A stretch of DNA of 64,000 nt from Chrysomallon squamiferum (GCA_012295275.1 CM022671.1:35697683-35761682), one strand, 5' to 3'; shown: positions 1 to 48,960, counted from the first letter of the stretch. Made by a program: numbers and translations. Notes: generated by a model not told the origin, from the letters alone.

Positions 1-32
1 AAGATAAATAGCTGACAATGTTGATAATCCAG

Positions 33-36572
<36,540 letters not shown>

Positions 36573-36580
<8 letters not shown>

Positions 36581-36766
36581 AAAAACAAATGCGATAAATT
36601 AAAATTAATTAAGTTTTTCTTGTAGATTTGAAAGGAATTAAAACTTGTAGCCTAAATAAAAAGATACTGTTTCATATTCAGATGCAATAAAAATGAAAAA
36701 TAAAATTAAAAAAAATAAAAATGTATATTACATCAAGAACAAAAACCAAAAAAAAAAAAATATATA

Positions 36767-36803
<37 letters not shown>

Positions 36804-37301
36804 AAAGAAATAAACTTTGAAAATCATAAAATGTCACCTGGTTTTATTATCCTGTCAAGTTATATGAGATGACTAATTTCAGAAATTTTATTATTAACAA
36901 AGGATAAACTTTGTCGAGTTTGAATAGATTTATTGATGTGAATAGGCTTCCTAGTGTATACAGTCAGCTGAATAGCAATGTAAATATCTTTTAAAATCAA
37001 GATTTATAAACATTTCTGTCAAAGTCAGTTCAGTATGATAAATTGTAGAAATGTTTAATCACTCAGTTTGATTGCTGTTTAGATTATTACTAGTAGTAGT
37101 ATTAATATCATTTATCACTTCCATCTTGATCTTAACAAATACCGTTATCATTATACATACTCTGTTTGTTTAATGGTTTATACATTTGTTTGTTTATTTA
37201 TTTATTTATTGAATGATTTATTGCATGTGTTTGTTTATTTATTTATTTAATGGTTTATTTAATTGTTTGTCTGTTAATCTATTTAACTGTTTGTTTTGCA
37301 G
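36573..37301 (+). other. Optional terminal intron or unspliced 3' UTR
   Basis: Bounded by the consensus donor CTCT|gtaagt and a strong acceptor (gtttgttttgcag|gag at 37301/37302). It contains AT-rich sequence with a TA tract at about 36762-36800 and TTTA runs near 37195-37260. If retained it is 3' UTR; if removed it creates a split TGA stop. Confidence 0.5.
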
Positions 37302-37680
37302 GAGATGTAAAAGTGGAGATCTGTTGTTAGTGATTTTAGAAACATTTTAAACATTTTACTACTGCCACAGACTCTATTGTCTCTGTTTTTGTCTTCTACA
37401 CTTTTAATGTTTTGTTTCACAGTCTGTTGTTGTTTACTCAGCTAGTCTTAATGTCTTTAACATTGTTTTCAATTTTAAATTTATTTAAATATTATTTTCA
37501 GTATAATTTTAATTTTAAAATTATTCAAATTTATGTTATTTGTTTTCTTATTTTTTTTAAAAAAAATTAATAAGCAAAATAAGAGATTGGAGTAATTTCA
37601 AAGTTTTGTATTTAATACAGAAACCTAAGACATTTTGGATTGTAAATTCATCATATTAATAACTGTTAATAGTTAAACTT

Positions 37681-37746
37681 TTATATTTATTTATTTATTT
37701 ATTTATTTTTTTATTTTATTTTATTTTATTTTATTTTATTTTATTT
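37681..37746. repeat. TTTA / TTTTA repeat
   Basis: Tetranucleotide TTTA units followed by about eight pentanucleotide TTTTA units, within the probable 3' UTR. Confidence 0.9.
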
Positions 37747-38020
37747 ATTTTTTTAATTCTTTCTGCTTTTTTTTTTTCGATTTTTTTTTTTCAACTACAA
37801 CACTGGGAGGTTTTTTTTTGGGGTGTGGGGTTAGCTTTAGAATTAAAATAGTTTTGATTCCAGTGTATTCTCACAATTAGTCTTTTACAAACTGAGTGTG
37901 ACACCAGCAGTGCAGCCTTCTTGTACTTGCATTCCACCAAGAATTGAAAACATCAAGATCCAGTATCAGAATCAAATCAAGTCTTAATACAACAACTTTT
38001 CTTCATGGTGTTTAATTATA

Positions 38021-38026
38021 AATAAA
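38021..38026 (+). terminator. AATAAA, candidate proximal poly(A) signal
   Basis: AATAAA followed within 10 bases by an A-run. No clear GT-rich downstream element is visible, so it is weaker than the site at 39837. Confidence 0.35.
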
Positions 38027-39387
38027 CTTATTTAAAAAAAAAATTAAACAGAATGAACAGGCTTTCCTTTTCACTGTTTATTTTTAAAATGATACAACAT
38101 GTATATCGGAAGACCACCAAGTTTGAGAAAAGCAATTAAAATATAAACTGTAGGTAAATTAATTTACAACAGATTACTTATATGAGTCTGTACATAAATA
38201 CAAAGCCTGAGTTTAATTGAGTAACTGAAAATTTGTTTTGTACCTAGTGACTGTCTGTGTGATTTATTTAACAGTTTACAACAAGCTGTAATTAACCCAT
38301 TGTTAAATAACATGTCGCTCATACTTTACAACTACAAAGACTTCATTTGATTTTAAAATTTATAAATTTAATTTATTAACAATTGATTGTTGACTAAATA
38401 AGGAGAGAGAGCAAAATCAGAAGACAAAAAACTTTATCCTGGTTTTTTTTTTTTTTGGGGGGGGGTTTTGGGCGACTTTTTTACGTGTTTTTTTAAAATT
38501 CAGATCATCCTCACTGTTAAACAACCACATTAATGTAGTCTGAGTGGAAACAGTCTGGTGTAATTAGATGAATCATGTTAAACACACAGAAATCTTAATA
38601 ACTGAGTTGTCTGAGAAACTGTACGTTCTGTTTGTTTTATATGTCACGTTAGTCTTGGTACATGTCGAAAATGTTTTATTTTGTTACTTTACCATTTTAA
38701 ATATGAATTTGTACTGTAACATACTTTAATTTTTTTACAATTTTATCAGTCAATATTCATGCATAATACATGCATAAAAATCATTTATGTTATCACAGAA
38801 CCAAATATATTTTATATATTTTGGTGTTATTTTAAATAATGTATCTGGTTATGTAATACATTTCATTTTTCATATTCATGATATAAAGTGACAGTATTCA
38901 TATATTTCTACACTACTTTATTTTATTTTTTTTCATTGTGTTTAAAAATCCGTACACATAAAATTGTATATTGTCAGATATTTCATACTGACAGTAATAA
39001 TCTTTATTTATTCTTTGTTTAGAGTATATCATATGTGTGTAAATTTAATAATGAAATGATTTAAAGTCATTTATTCATTCAGTCATACATTTAAAATAAC
39101 TTTTACAAGTGAACATATGACTTGAATACTAGTATGTATAGATTATTTCCAGATGGTAATTATAGAGGTATAATCTTTGCTGATAATAAAGTGGGATAGT
39201 AATGTAACGTGTAGGAAATACATGACAGAAAGCATTTCCTTTCTTTCTAAAAACAGCCTTGTTAATGATATATTCTTTCATTTCTGACATCATCAGTACA
39301 TGTTTGGCAAAGTTTGTGTGTTAATTAGTTTACAAGATTTGTTTATGTTTCAGTGCAGGAAATGATTTCATAAGCACAAGAAAAACT

Positions 39388-39465
39388 ATATAAATAAATA
39401 AATAAATAAATAAACAAATAAACAAACAAATAAATAAATAAATAAACAAACAAATAAATAAAAAG
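39388..39465. repeat. AAAT/AAAC tetranucleotide repeat
   Basis: Alternating blocks of TAAA and CAAA units, about 18 units in total. Confidence 0.93.
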
Positions 39466-39836
39466 AAGAATTAAAAAAAGAAATCTTAAGATGGCAATTT
39501 TCCAGAATCCTTACAAACTTGTAATTTATTAATCACACTTTTTTGTTAGAAAAGGTTGGACTGAACAATTATGATTACACAGGAAAGAAATTAAATTTTA
39601 TGTCTGGTCAAGACACATAGTAGAGTAAAGTAAAAGTGTTTCCATTGTGCGTTTGTGTTGTAAAAGACTGATGGCTAATGGATGTGTGTGTGTGTGTGTG
39701 TGTGTGTGGGTGAAATGTGTCATATATCATATGTCTGTATTTTATCTGTGTTTTTGTAACAAACAGTGGATCAGTGTGTGACTAAAGGTGCAGCAATCAC
39801 TCTACATTTCTATAATGTAACAACATGTTTTTGTTA

Positions 39837-39842
39837 AATAAA
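39837..39842 (+). terminator. PBRM1: AATAAA, preferred main poly(A) signal of PBRM1
   Basis: AATAAA is followed about 25 bases later by a GT/T-rich element (gtgttgctgtcttttctt, about 39866-39883), a classic cleavage-site arrangement predicting a transcript end near 39858-39862. It lies just upstream of the sharp rise in CpG density near 40.03 kb, an independent hint that the transcribed, CpG-depleted domain ends here. Confidence 0.55.
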
Positions 39843-39869
39843 TTATTGCTTTTAACAGCATGCATTGTG

Positions 39870-42465
39870 TTGCTGTCTTTTCTTACTGTTTAAGATGTAT
39901 AATGTATTGGATACTTCACTTTTCTTGTTTTACTTTGGATCAACCCTCAACACTGCTCTTTATTTACAGCCAGAAATTAATGTTTAAATACCATGATACA
40001 TAATTTTGAAATTTTAGGTTGATGTATAAAAACGGTTTCTTGTTTGTAATTGTTAAGAACTGATCATAGACTGTTTCGTTTCTTGTGTCACTCACAAAAT
40101 CATTTGAATTGAAACCTGGTAGAAATGTGAAATGTTTCAGTTTCTGTGTCAAGTAAGAAAATAAAGGACGTTGTCATTCTGGGTTATAAATGTTAATTTC
40201 ACAGATTCCTCAACAAGTTGTAGAAATAACATCAAAGTTTATTAATTAACCTATTTTTAGACGATTTTAAAGTTACTATTCGTTTCACCAATTCAGACAT
40301 TTTGAAAATACATGGGTTAGACAGGCCTACAAAATAGAGGTATCGTTAAAAACGTCACGTTAACGTTCTGCGTGGGTTAAATGACAGATTTCTTTGATCC
40401 TAAAATAATACCAAACCATAGAATACACCACAACCACCACTCCTTTATTATTATAATTTTTTTTTTTTTTTTTTTTTTGAATATAACTTTAGGGTTTGTT
40501 TATTTAATGTTTAAACGTCTTGGAAGATATTTATTGTTATAGGAAGACGATTAATTAAAGCTGGTGCACACGTTTAACTGCACACGTCGCTGTCCGCGGA
40601 TCACAGGGTTGTTCAGTGTTCTATGCAGCTACATGTCTGCGTCTCCAGGCAGGCATGAAGAGAAGGACAATGTTAACAAGCATGAAATGCTGGACGTGAT
40701 TTCTCACATGTTCGCTGAAACCTGCGGAAGGTTATCATAACCTTTTTTTATCGAACATCTAACTATTTATTTATCTGTCCTTTCAAACACAATTGGCAGT
40801 TATTTGCAGAGAAATAAGTTTACTCTAAAGAAATACAGTTTACAATACACGTCACAAATTTCGTGTCTCGCTTTGTTATTCTTGTCTCGAGTGCTTTTCA
40901 GTCTGGATTCAGTTGTCGGTTGACAGTTTATAAACTGTTTTGATGACTCGAGTATTCGTAAGAGTTTTGTAATATGAAAAAAAAACGTTTTTTGAAAAGA
41001 CGTTCAGACAAAAAAAAAAAAAAAAATCTTTTGTACAGTGACTGTTACATCATCTGTATGATGGAGCAGTTTTTGAAATGTTTATTTTAACTGCAACCAG
41101 TTCGGTTCATCGTGATTTCCGCTTTGTCTCAGACTGGTTTTACTGGCAATTTTCAAGATCACTTCTAACGCTGCTGCGGGTTCAAGCACTCAGCTAGCTC
41201 GTGTCGTCTTTGATGTGCGTGTTGAAACGTTACGCAAGCTTTAATTATCTATTTTAAACATTAAAAGTAATTACTTGATAACATCTCGTTCTGATCTGTT
41301 AACAGTTTAAGCAACGCAGAACTTTTAATTCTCCTTTCCCTTTAATATAGGTTGATCATTACTTCCATTCTAGAGTCCAGATCTAGGATAAACCTCATAT
41401 ATTAGTATCTGTACATTTATTATTATTATTATTATTGTTATTATTATTGTTATTATTATTATTATTATTATTATTGTTATTATTATTATTATTATTTATA
41501 GATTTATTTATCATCACCGTCATGATTCATCATTACTGTCAACATCATTATTACTATTATTATTACTGCTATTATTATCATCGTCAACATATATATCATC
41601 ATCATAATTATTATTATTTAAGATTAGAAAAAGTCTACTGATAATGTAGTTTCGTCAAGAAAAAAATGACAGGAGTAAGGGACAGACAGACTGACAGACA
41701 TAGAGAAAAATATTCAGAATTTATCCTACAGCACGTGTCTGTAAAGCTGATATCATTCAGAAAAGAAAGGACTCAGAAGAAACATTTAAATGAATGAAAT
41801 TTAATAGAGAGTGAAATGAAAAATCCATTTTTTTAATGATATACTGTGAATTATTGAAATCCATTCTCCCCCTCTTAATTTTTTTTATGAAGATTTGATG
41901 TCAGCGGTTTTAGGTTACAAACGTAGTTATTTTCACACAAAGATCATAAGAGAAAATTGTACATAAGACTTCCCATGAGTGCAGTTTTGCAAATACCCCA
42001 GCAACAACAACAACAATAAAAACAACCAGGAAGGGCTATGGAAACAATTTGTGTGGTGGACACAGATTTGTGATTAATTTAATGTTTCTAAAAAAAAATT
42101 AAAAAAAATGTGTTGTTCAATTTAATACTAAATAATGATTTTATATTTTTGTGTATTTGTATCTTTAACAAAATTATTATCAATTATTATCAATTTCAAC
42201 ATTAGGACTGGGTAAATTCCTTAATATTACCGTCTGTCTCTCCAAAAAGAAGTGTGTTGTTGTCTTTCAGATGGCTAACAAAGGATACCGTCCATCAAGA
42301 TGTTTGAAAAGTTCGGTTGGAAAACCGAATTTAAAAAAAATAAAATAAAATAAAAAACAGTTCATAAGGCGTTCAAGGTGTTGTTCGTCTTTTACCCTGG
42401 GGTATTTACTGAAATAATTACTTGAAAAACAAGAAGTAACAAACAAAACAAAAGCAGTGCATCTG

Positions 42466-42554
<89 letters not shown>

Positions 42555-43600
42555 CCAATGCTGCACATAATAATTATTGACAAACATCCAACCAGGACTT
42601 TTAAATTTCATGGAATCTCAGAGACTGACCAGTGACACGCTAGAGGTGATAATTCATGTTTGTAGATAAACCACGCGCAAGTTTTTGCAATTAGAAATTC
42701 AAAGATTTTATTACCTTGTGGTTTTTTTTTTTTTTTTTCTGACGAGTACTTTTATGTTAAGAAAAGGTTTGTAAGTTTGTATTATAAATCTGTTTGTTTG
42801 TTATCGTAATACACAAACACTGTTATTGTGGTGAAATTACCTGGGTCAGTGAACTATGGACACTGGTTTTTACCTATCACCAAAAAGTGATTCATGAAAC
42901 GTGATTTTTACGAAACTCCATCTGTTACCGCGCTCAATGTCTGACAGTTAGCCTGGCGTAGTTTTGAATAGTTTTTTAACATTAGAAGCTTGGTCGTGGT
43001 TGCTGACAGGTAGCCTGACCATATTTCCTAATTAGTCTTGAGAGAGTAGATAATGAAATAAAAATACGATTAGTAGAAAGATATAAAACATAAAGATCTT
43101 TACAGATATAACACGTGTGTACTTTACATTACTTAACTTTCATGCACGTACATACATACATACAAATGAAAACATTTGATACATGTGTATATTATACAAG
43201 TTTCACACTCTGAATCACGCACTGAATCAAGCAAAGCGATGCATGGATACAAAAAAAAAAAAAAAAAAAAATTAATTTAGAGATTTATAAAAGAAACGAA
43301 ACTGAAATAAACAACAAGAAGCAACCAAGGATGTAGATGAGTAAGGAACCACTCCCCACCCCCCCAAAAAAAAGAACAAGCGGAAGAAAAATGCCGACGG
43401 AGAAAATGAAACAGCTAAAAATAAGGAAATAAATAAATAAAATGTGTTTAAAAAAAAAGGTTAAAAAAAAAAAAAAAAAAAAAAAAAGAGGTTGAAAAGT
43501 ACAGAAATCAAAAGAAAACAGAGCAGTTTCTCTCGACTAAAGTTTAGATTTTATAATTCTGTTTACGCAGACGTTTGCTGTGAGTTTCCGAGTTTATCTT
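39870..43600. other. Downstream region, no gene recognised
   Basis: CpG content rises sharply from about 40.03 kb. Seen here: the palindrome ACGTTAACGT at 40357-40366; a G+C-richer patch at 40560-40760 with a 35-codon ATG-initiated frame (40633-40740, reading HEEKDNVNKHEMLDVISHM, poor start context); TTA/TTG repeats (41420-41500); poly-T (42721-42740); and A-rich tracts (43250-43270, 43465-43488). The short frame is not supported by any recognised similarity. Confidence 0.6.
42469..42552. repeat. GA microsatellite, 42 units
   Basis: An uninterrupted GA dinucleotide run. Ser/Leu and Arg/Glu frames across it are artefacts. Confidence 0.98.
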
Positions 43601-44570
43601 ATCTTGTCTTCTGAGTTTAAGAAGTCAGCCATTTTCTTTCTGAAACGAGCAATTGCGGAAATCAGTGAATTGATAAAGTTTATGTTTAAATAATTGCACC
43701 AAAATACGAAAACTTTCAAAACGCGCCTGGCAATCAAAGTAATTATTAATTAGTACAAAGAGGTCAAGATCAGTCACTTTTAGTTTCGGTAACGCGTTAC
43801 TATTTTTGTTGTCTTGTTTACACCGCTTATCGCAAAGTGTTTACACGGCGAGAAGAGAAAAATAATGTTGCACGTGCGGGGCGCATGATGTTTTTGTTTA
43901 TATTCGTGACCTTGTGGACGAAGTTAACATCAATATGCGTCTTCTTCTGGAGATAACTGGAAACCTTCCAGATAATTTACACTCTCTGTCAAGAGACGAT
44001 AACGACATTGCCACACTAATTCCTCCCTGCAGGAGAAGTACGCGCCAAGGGCTGTTCCATTACTGTTACAGGGGAGGGAATAGAACAGACAGGTTTATTG
44101 TTGATGCCAGAGCTGTTGGTTCCAAAGTCGTATGCACAGATTATTATTATTTTTTTTTTTTAAACTTACCTTGGTTTATGTCTTACGCTGAATTATATCG
44201 CCTGGGAACTTGGATAAAGAATGTGTCTGACCTGGGTTGTGTTTCTGCTAGTGTTTGTTTTGATGAAGATTAACCTGTCACAGATAATGTACGTACATCA
44301 AGCTATGGTCATCTTGAAAGTTATTGAAACCCAATGAAATGATGTGCCCGCCCCGCCTGGAATCGTGGATCGGTTCCTGTGCATCTTTGTACAATGTTTT
44401 GGATATCGTCTTTCAACAAAGGCGCACCAAGCGAAAACCCCGACCCCTTAACACATGCCTGACGTAGTAATGTGGTGCATTACGTCATAAATATATTACG
44501 TCACCCGTGTGATGTCTCTAAGATACCATGTGTTTCAACAGGAAGAAATTATTAGACACGGTAAGCGCGT
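43600..44570. promoter_or_regulatory. CpG-rich islet with ATF/CREB-like sites and a 119-codon ORF
   Basis: Rich in CpG (acgcgtt, acggcg, gtgcggggcgc, acgcgcc). Motifs: CACGTG near 43871; an inverted CTGGAA/TTCCAG pair with a 3-base spacer near 43959; TGACGTAG at 44460-44467; and two direct TTACGTCA copies at 44480-44487 and 44496-44503. A plus-strand frame (GTG at 43914, first ATG at 43935, stop at 44273) reads MRLLLEITGNLPDNLHSLSR and NRTDRFIVDARAVGSKVVCT. It has no convincing acceptor or donor and no similarity I recognise. I favour a regulatory element over a gene. Confidence 0.35.
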
Positions 44571-45660
44571 AGTACTGTCTGTCTTACATTTAGAATGAAA
44601 ACGACTTAATTAAAGCCGTTTTTTAACAAAATTAGGTACAAAATTAAGTCACAGTTAAATTAATGCTTTATTAATTAAAATGATTTTAAAATATCGCTAC
44701 AAGTAGCTCTATACTGGACCGATTTTTATAAAACAGGAAAGTTTGCTTGTATGAATGATAACAAAACATGAGTTTAAACTAAACTGAATTAGCTTTAAAA
44801 AGATTAGTTTGTGGACTGGATAAAAGGATTCACTAAAACCTTTCAATTTCTGAAAGTATACAGACACTTTCGTTGATGTTACCGTTAATTTTAATTAATT
44901 AATTAATTAATTTTATCCCTCTCTCCATATACGTACGTTTACATAAGCCTTAATTTTATAGTTCTTATTCGTAAGTTAACGTTTTATTAAAAGAAGATAA
45001 GGCGAAGAAGAAGAAAGTCTGGTTTTAACTGATATATTTATAATTACTTAATTAACTTTTACCTAGCTTTGTGTTTTTTCATGATACACTTTCAACCTGT
45101 TAGTACATAAATAATAACTTTTTTCTGCCTTCTGAAGTTCAAAACACATATACACAGATAACATAATAATAATAATAATAATAAATACAACATGTATGAA
45201 ATTTGTTATTTTTTATGATTTTTTTTTTTTTTTTTTTTCGTGTCAGTTATCGCGTGTAAAGTTCTCATTTAACTAAAGTTTTAATAACCACACTGTACAC
45301 CCGTTAAATCAGGCTGCAGTAACCTTCTCACGTTTCTGTAGCACCCACTTCCCCCAACAAACTACCACCTTTTGTACAAATAATCTTCACCATCTCACAA
45401 ATGAAAGAAAGAAAAGAAGACAAATGTACCCCTGAACCGATCCCTCCTCAAACAGTCTACCCACGTAATGTTTAAATAACCATAAAAAAAAAATAATAAA
45501 TCGGTGCATTCATAACACGAAAATGTTAATGTGCACTTTTGAAAAACGAAACATTCCGATATTAGAGCGTTATTTATTTATTTGTTGTTGTATTTATTTT
45601 GTACAAAATAAAATAGACATAGTAGCTGGTGAAATTTATTACAAAACGAAATAGTGATAT
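44571..45660. other. AT-rich spacer
   Basis: TTAA repeats near 44890, AAT units at 45165-45183 and a poly-T tract at 45218-45238. No gene or element was recognised. Confidence 0.6.
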
Positions 45661-45689
45661 GACATATCCCATATGGCCATCGCAGACGT

Positions 45690-45830
45690 GAAGTTATTTT
45701 GGCGGGAAACGGCTTGTTCACGTCGATAATTCATCTCCAGCAGACCTCCGAGCTTCAGCCGCAAGGGGCGGAGCCGGGTGGGTGTCTAGGTGAGGGTGTG
45801 AATCGCCACATCTGTTAAAGGAAAAATCTT
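45690..45830 (+). promoter_or_regulatory. Promoter-like islet with E2F-like site and GC box
   Basis: TTTTGGCGGGAAA at 45697-45709 is a strong E2F-type site. GGGGCGGAGC at 45765-45774 is an Sp/KLF GC box. The 140-bp stretch has about twelve CpG. It is followed by a good splice donor, TCTAG|gtgagg (exon end 45789). This combination would fit the promoter and non-coding first exon of a plus-strand neighbour, but no matching downstream coding exon is evident in the window. Confidence 0.35.
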
Positions 45831-45839
45831 TAATGTTTC

Positions 45840-46262
45840 TCTGACTTCAAACTGAATATCTTGATTTTTATTTTTGAATATTTCTTTACGACAGACATAC
45901 ACGTATACACAGCAAACGAAATGCTCGCCCAGGAAAGAGGAGGGGCGTTTCTCGCACCCCTTGGGGCCGTTTCTGACATTACACCTGTCTTATTATCGGT
46001 AATTACTTTCAATCTACCTCTGTTTATCTCTGGCTTATTTATAGATCAAATTACAAGCAAGAATTTCAAAAGAGCTGAAAGTTCACTCAAATTTTGTTAC
46101 CTATTCAGGTGCGGATGTTTCTGGGTGGTGTCAGGACAGAGTCCGTATTGTTACATCAAGTTGAAACATTTACTTAAACACTCCCCCCCTATATTAATTT
46201 TAGAGTTATCACTGAATAACGTAACAAGTTTATTAGAAAATATTAAAGATTAATTATAAAAG

Positions 46263-46316
<54 letters not shown>

Positions 46317-46480
46317 CACCATCATCATCAGTAAAATTATCATCATCATAAAAATATAATAGCCAAAAACGAATAATAAAAAAAAAAAAAAAAAAACAGT
46401 ATTTAAAATTTAATAATTATTTAAAATCATCTAATAAACAAGAATAATAATTTTTCTAAAAAAAAAAAAAAAAAAAACAA
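45840..46480. other. Mixed region with 130-codon ORF of unknown status
   Basis: A plus-strand frame is open from 45861 to 46253 (contains NEMLAQERGGAFLAPLGAVS then a hydrophobic stretch). It has no recognised homology and no good splice signals and is probably chance. It is followed by an AAT array (46263-46313) and poly-A tracts (46379-46397, 46459-46477). Confidence 0.45.
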
Positions 46481-46489
46481 CTTAGTTGC

Positions 46490-46970
46490 AGATGTTGGGG
46501 CGGGATCAAAGGATCTGGTTCAACCCAGCGCAGACGATCACAGAATTTAACGGCGTATTTTGCGTGTGCGTGCTGTGCTATACGATTAGCTAGTGATACA
46601 CTTTTCAAATATGGCGGGGGAAAACGAGGTTAATTCGGCGGGTTCGCTTCTGACTGAATTCATTTCGAATAAAACAGATACAAACGTTTCACAAACATTA
46701 AGCCTGTTGTGCTCTAGATAAAAACCTTGACACTGCTCGGCGTCTTCACGAGGAAAAGATGTACTTTTGCGACAAAAGCTCATCTAGGTGGTCATCATTA
46801 TGTAGCGTTATGTTTTGTGTTTGACTGTGACACTCGTTTAGAAAGTCACTCGACTGTGAAATACCGCCAGCTTATATTCTCTTCTCATCGGAGACCACCA
46901 GCTCCCATAATGCAACACGCACGCGCTTAAGCACGGGCGCTACGTGCCAAAGTTCAGCAGTGACCTTGCG
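46490..46970 (+). promoter_or_regulatory. CpG-rich promoter-like region with YY1-like and ZNF143-like motifs
   Basis: About 30 CpG in 470 bp. CAAATATGGCGGGGG at 46606-46620 matches the YY1 element common at housekeeping promoters. CTCCCATAATGC at 46902-46913 resembles the ZNF143/THAP11 element. The ATG within the YY1-like site (46611) opens a 36-codon frame beginning MAGENEVNSAGSLLTEF and ending in TAA at 46719-46721, with no strong donor. This may be the start of a neighbouring gene or only a core promoter; direction is uncertain. Confidence 0.4.
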
Positions 46971-47006
46971 AACAACAATAATATATATCTGGATGGAAGA
47001 AATTCA

Positions 47007-47037
<31 letters not shown>

Positions 47038-47519
47038 CTTTTCGCTAAAAAGCGATGAAGTTTTAAAAGAAGACAAACCCTCGAGCAAGCTTTGGTCCAG
47101 TTTTCTATTGTTAATGTATCCGTTACTCATTTGGTCACGGTTGAGAAAACAGACAGTTCGTTATTTTAGTTAAACTACTGATTTTAGCGTACTACACAGT
47201 CTCATGTTACAGCAAACTCACAAGAAACGCACACTAAGGTTTTTGTGGAAACTTTGAAAAAAAAAACCCAAAAAAAAACCGCACGCAGTTTGACTTTTGT
47301 TGACCTACAGGTGAAAGAACTTAGAAAAAAACATCAGTGATAAATTGTTTTGAGTATTATTATTATTATTATTCTTTATTATTATTATTACTGTACGTTG
47401 TTTTTGTTGTTTGCGAGAGATGAATTAAATTTATAAAAACATAAACATACTAACAGATACTGAAATGCAAAGATCAAGACAGAGATGAACAGACGTGCTA
47501 TGCCGAAAGAAAAAGAAAC

Positions 47520-47562
<43 letters not shown>

Positions 47563-48960
47563 TTCTTCGACAGTGGAATGCTTTTATTCTTTCCGTTAAT
47601 ATAAATAGTAAAATGTGCACTTGCTTGTTGTGGAGAGTATCTGTTTGTCAGTGTAAAGGTTAATGTTAAGTGTTTTCATGTTTCCAGTAGCCGCAGCAAG
47701 TATAACAGACTGTGTAGAATACCACGCTTCTGTTCACATTACACGCACACACGCACACTTGTACTGTCACAACAGCATTCGTATACACGCACAAGCACTT
47801 TCTTTCGTATTTGAACATTTAAAAAAAAAAAACCTTACGAATTCATCTTTTTATGTGGTTGTGTGTGTCTGTGTGTGTCTGTGTGTGTATATAGCTGGAT
47901 AGATATAATTATAGCCTAAGGTGGATGTGTGTGTGTGTTTGTGTATTCCTGTGTATGTATGTATGTTTTTGTAAATATATATATATTGGTTAATGTTTGC
48001 AAGCAAGATAAATGGTTATTACACCTGTAATGAAAAAAATCAATAGGTTTAATTAAACAAACAGTTTGTATAACGTTGTTGAAATCTTACAAAATGAACG
48101 CAGTAGCTGTTTATGTTATAATCGCATTTATGAAACGGGTCACGAAAACTGGTTTATATTTATTAATTTACTATTAATATACTTGATGAACATTTTATTT
48201 TCATGTATTTGAAATTATTACTAGTTGAGCAATTTTTTATTTAGTTTAATCCAAATATTTTATCTACTTTTATCTAAAATTTATGTCTCTGACTTTTTCT
48301 AGTTAAAATCATGCTTCAAGATATATTACGGGGGTGGGGGCGTGTTCTACATCAGTAACCAGGCTACGCCCAAGGTATGTCAGTTTTCTGTTGCTAATAT
48401 TTATTCACATGTTTTAGTAGGTGTGGAAATGAACTTTTCATCGATTTCTGTTGCATGTTTTGTTATGAAAATACAAATATTGATTCTATCTAAATTACTC
48501 ATAATTTACATATCTGTGTGTTTGAAAAGCTGGTAAAAACAAAATGACATTTGCAGGAAAATAAGACGATCTGGAGTTTGTAGTGAACTTAAATAAGTTT
48601 GGTGCAGAATTTATTTCTGTATTTGTTTCAGAATTACTTGTTCAGAGTGTAATAAAAATTATGTAACAGCGACAGAAGGTTTATTATTATTGTTATTATT
48701 ATTATTATTATTGTTCTGTTGTTGTTTTTATTTTTATTGTTATTGTTATTATTTTGTTATTATTGTTACTATTATTGTTATTGTTATTATTATAACTACT
48801 ATTATTATTAGTGTTATTTTGTTGTTTTGTTATTGTTATTGATCTTATTACTATCATCATTATCATTGTTATTATTATTTAAATTAAGTTAACAGAAACA
48901 TATATATATTTTTTTTAAATTTAATTTTATTAGTCATTCAGCCTACTTTTATAACAATAC
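46971..48960. other. AT-rich spacer with microsatellites
   Basis: Poly-T at 47010-47037, GA run of about 17 units at 47521-47557, GT-rich tract at 47855-47990 and TTA/TTG repeats at 48675-48880. No gene was recognised. Confidence 0.6.

Larger units (their letters stand above)
37302..39862 (+). other. PBRM1: Probable PBRM1 3' UTR
   Basis: Non-coding, AT-rich sequence with very low CpG, like the gene body. It includes TTTA/TTTTA repeats (37680-37745), an AAAT/CAAA compound repeat (39388-39460) and a TG tract (39683-39708). An earlier AATAAA is at 38021-38026 next to an A-rich stretch. The stronger poly(A) context is at 39837. The extent is inferred. Confidence 0.55.

Noticed and set aside
42267-42611. 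Ser/Leu-rich minus-strand ORF of 114 codons
   Set aside because: Dominated by the GA microsatellite; the flanks are not coding-like. The same applies to the GA/CT frames at 29.8-30.2 kb and 63.2-63.5 kb.
46500-46560. tRNA-like B-box word ggttcaaccc near 46508
   Set aside because: No A box, no cloverleaf arms and no terminator; not a tRNA gene.
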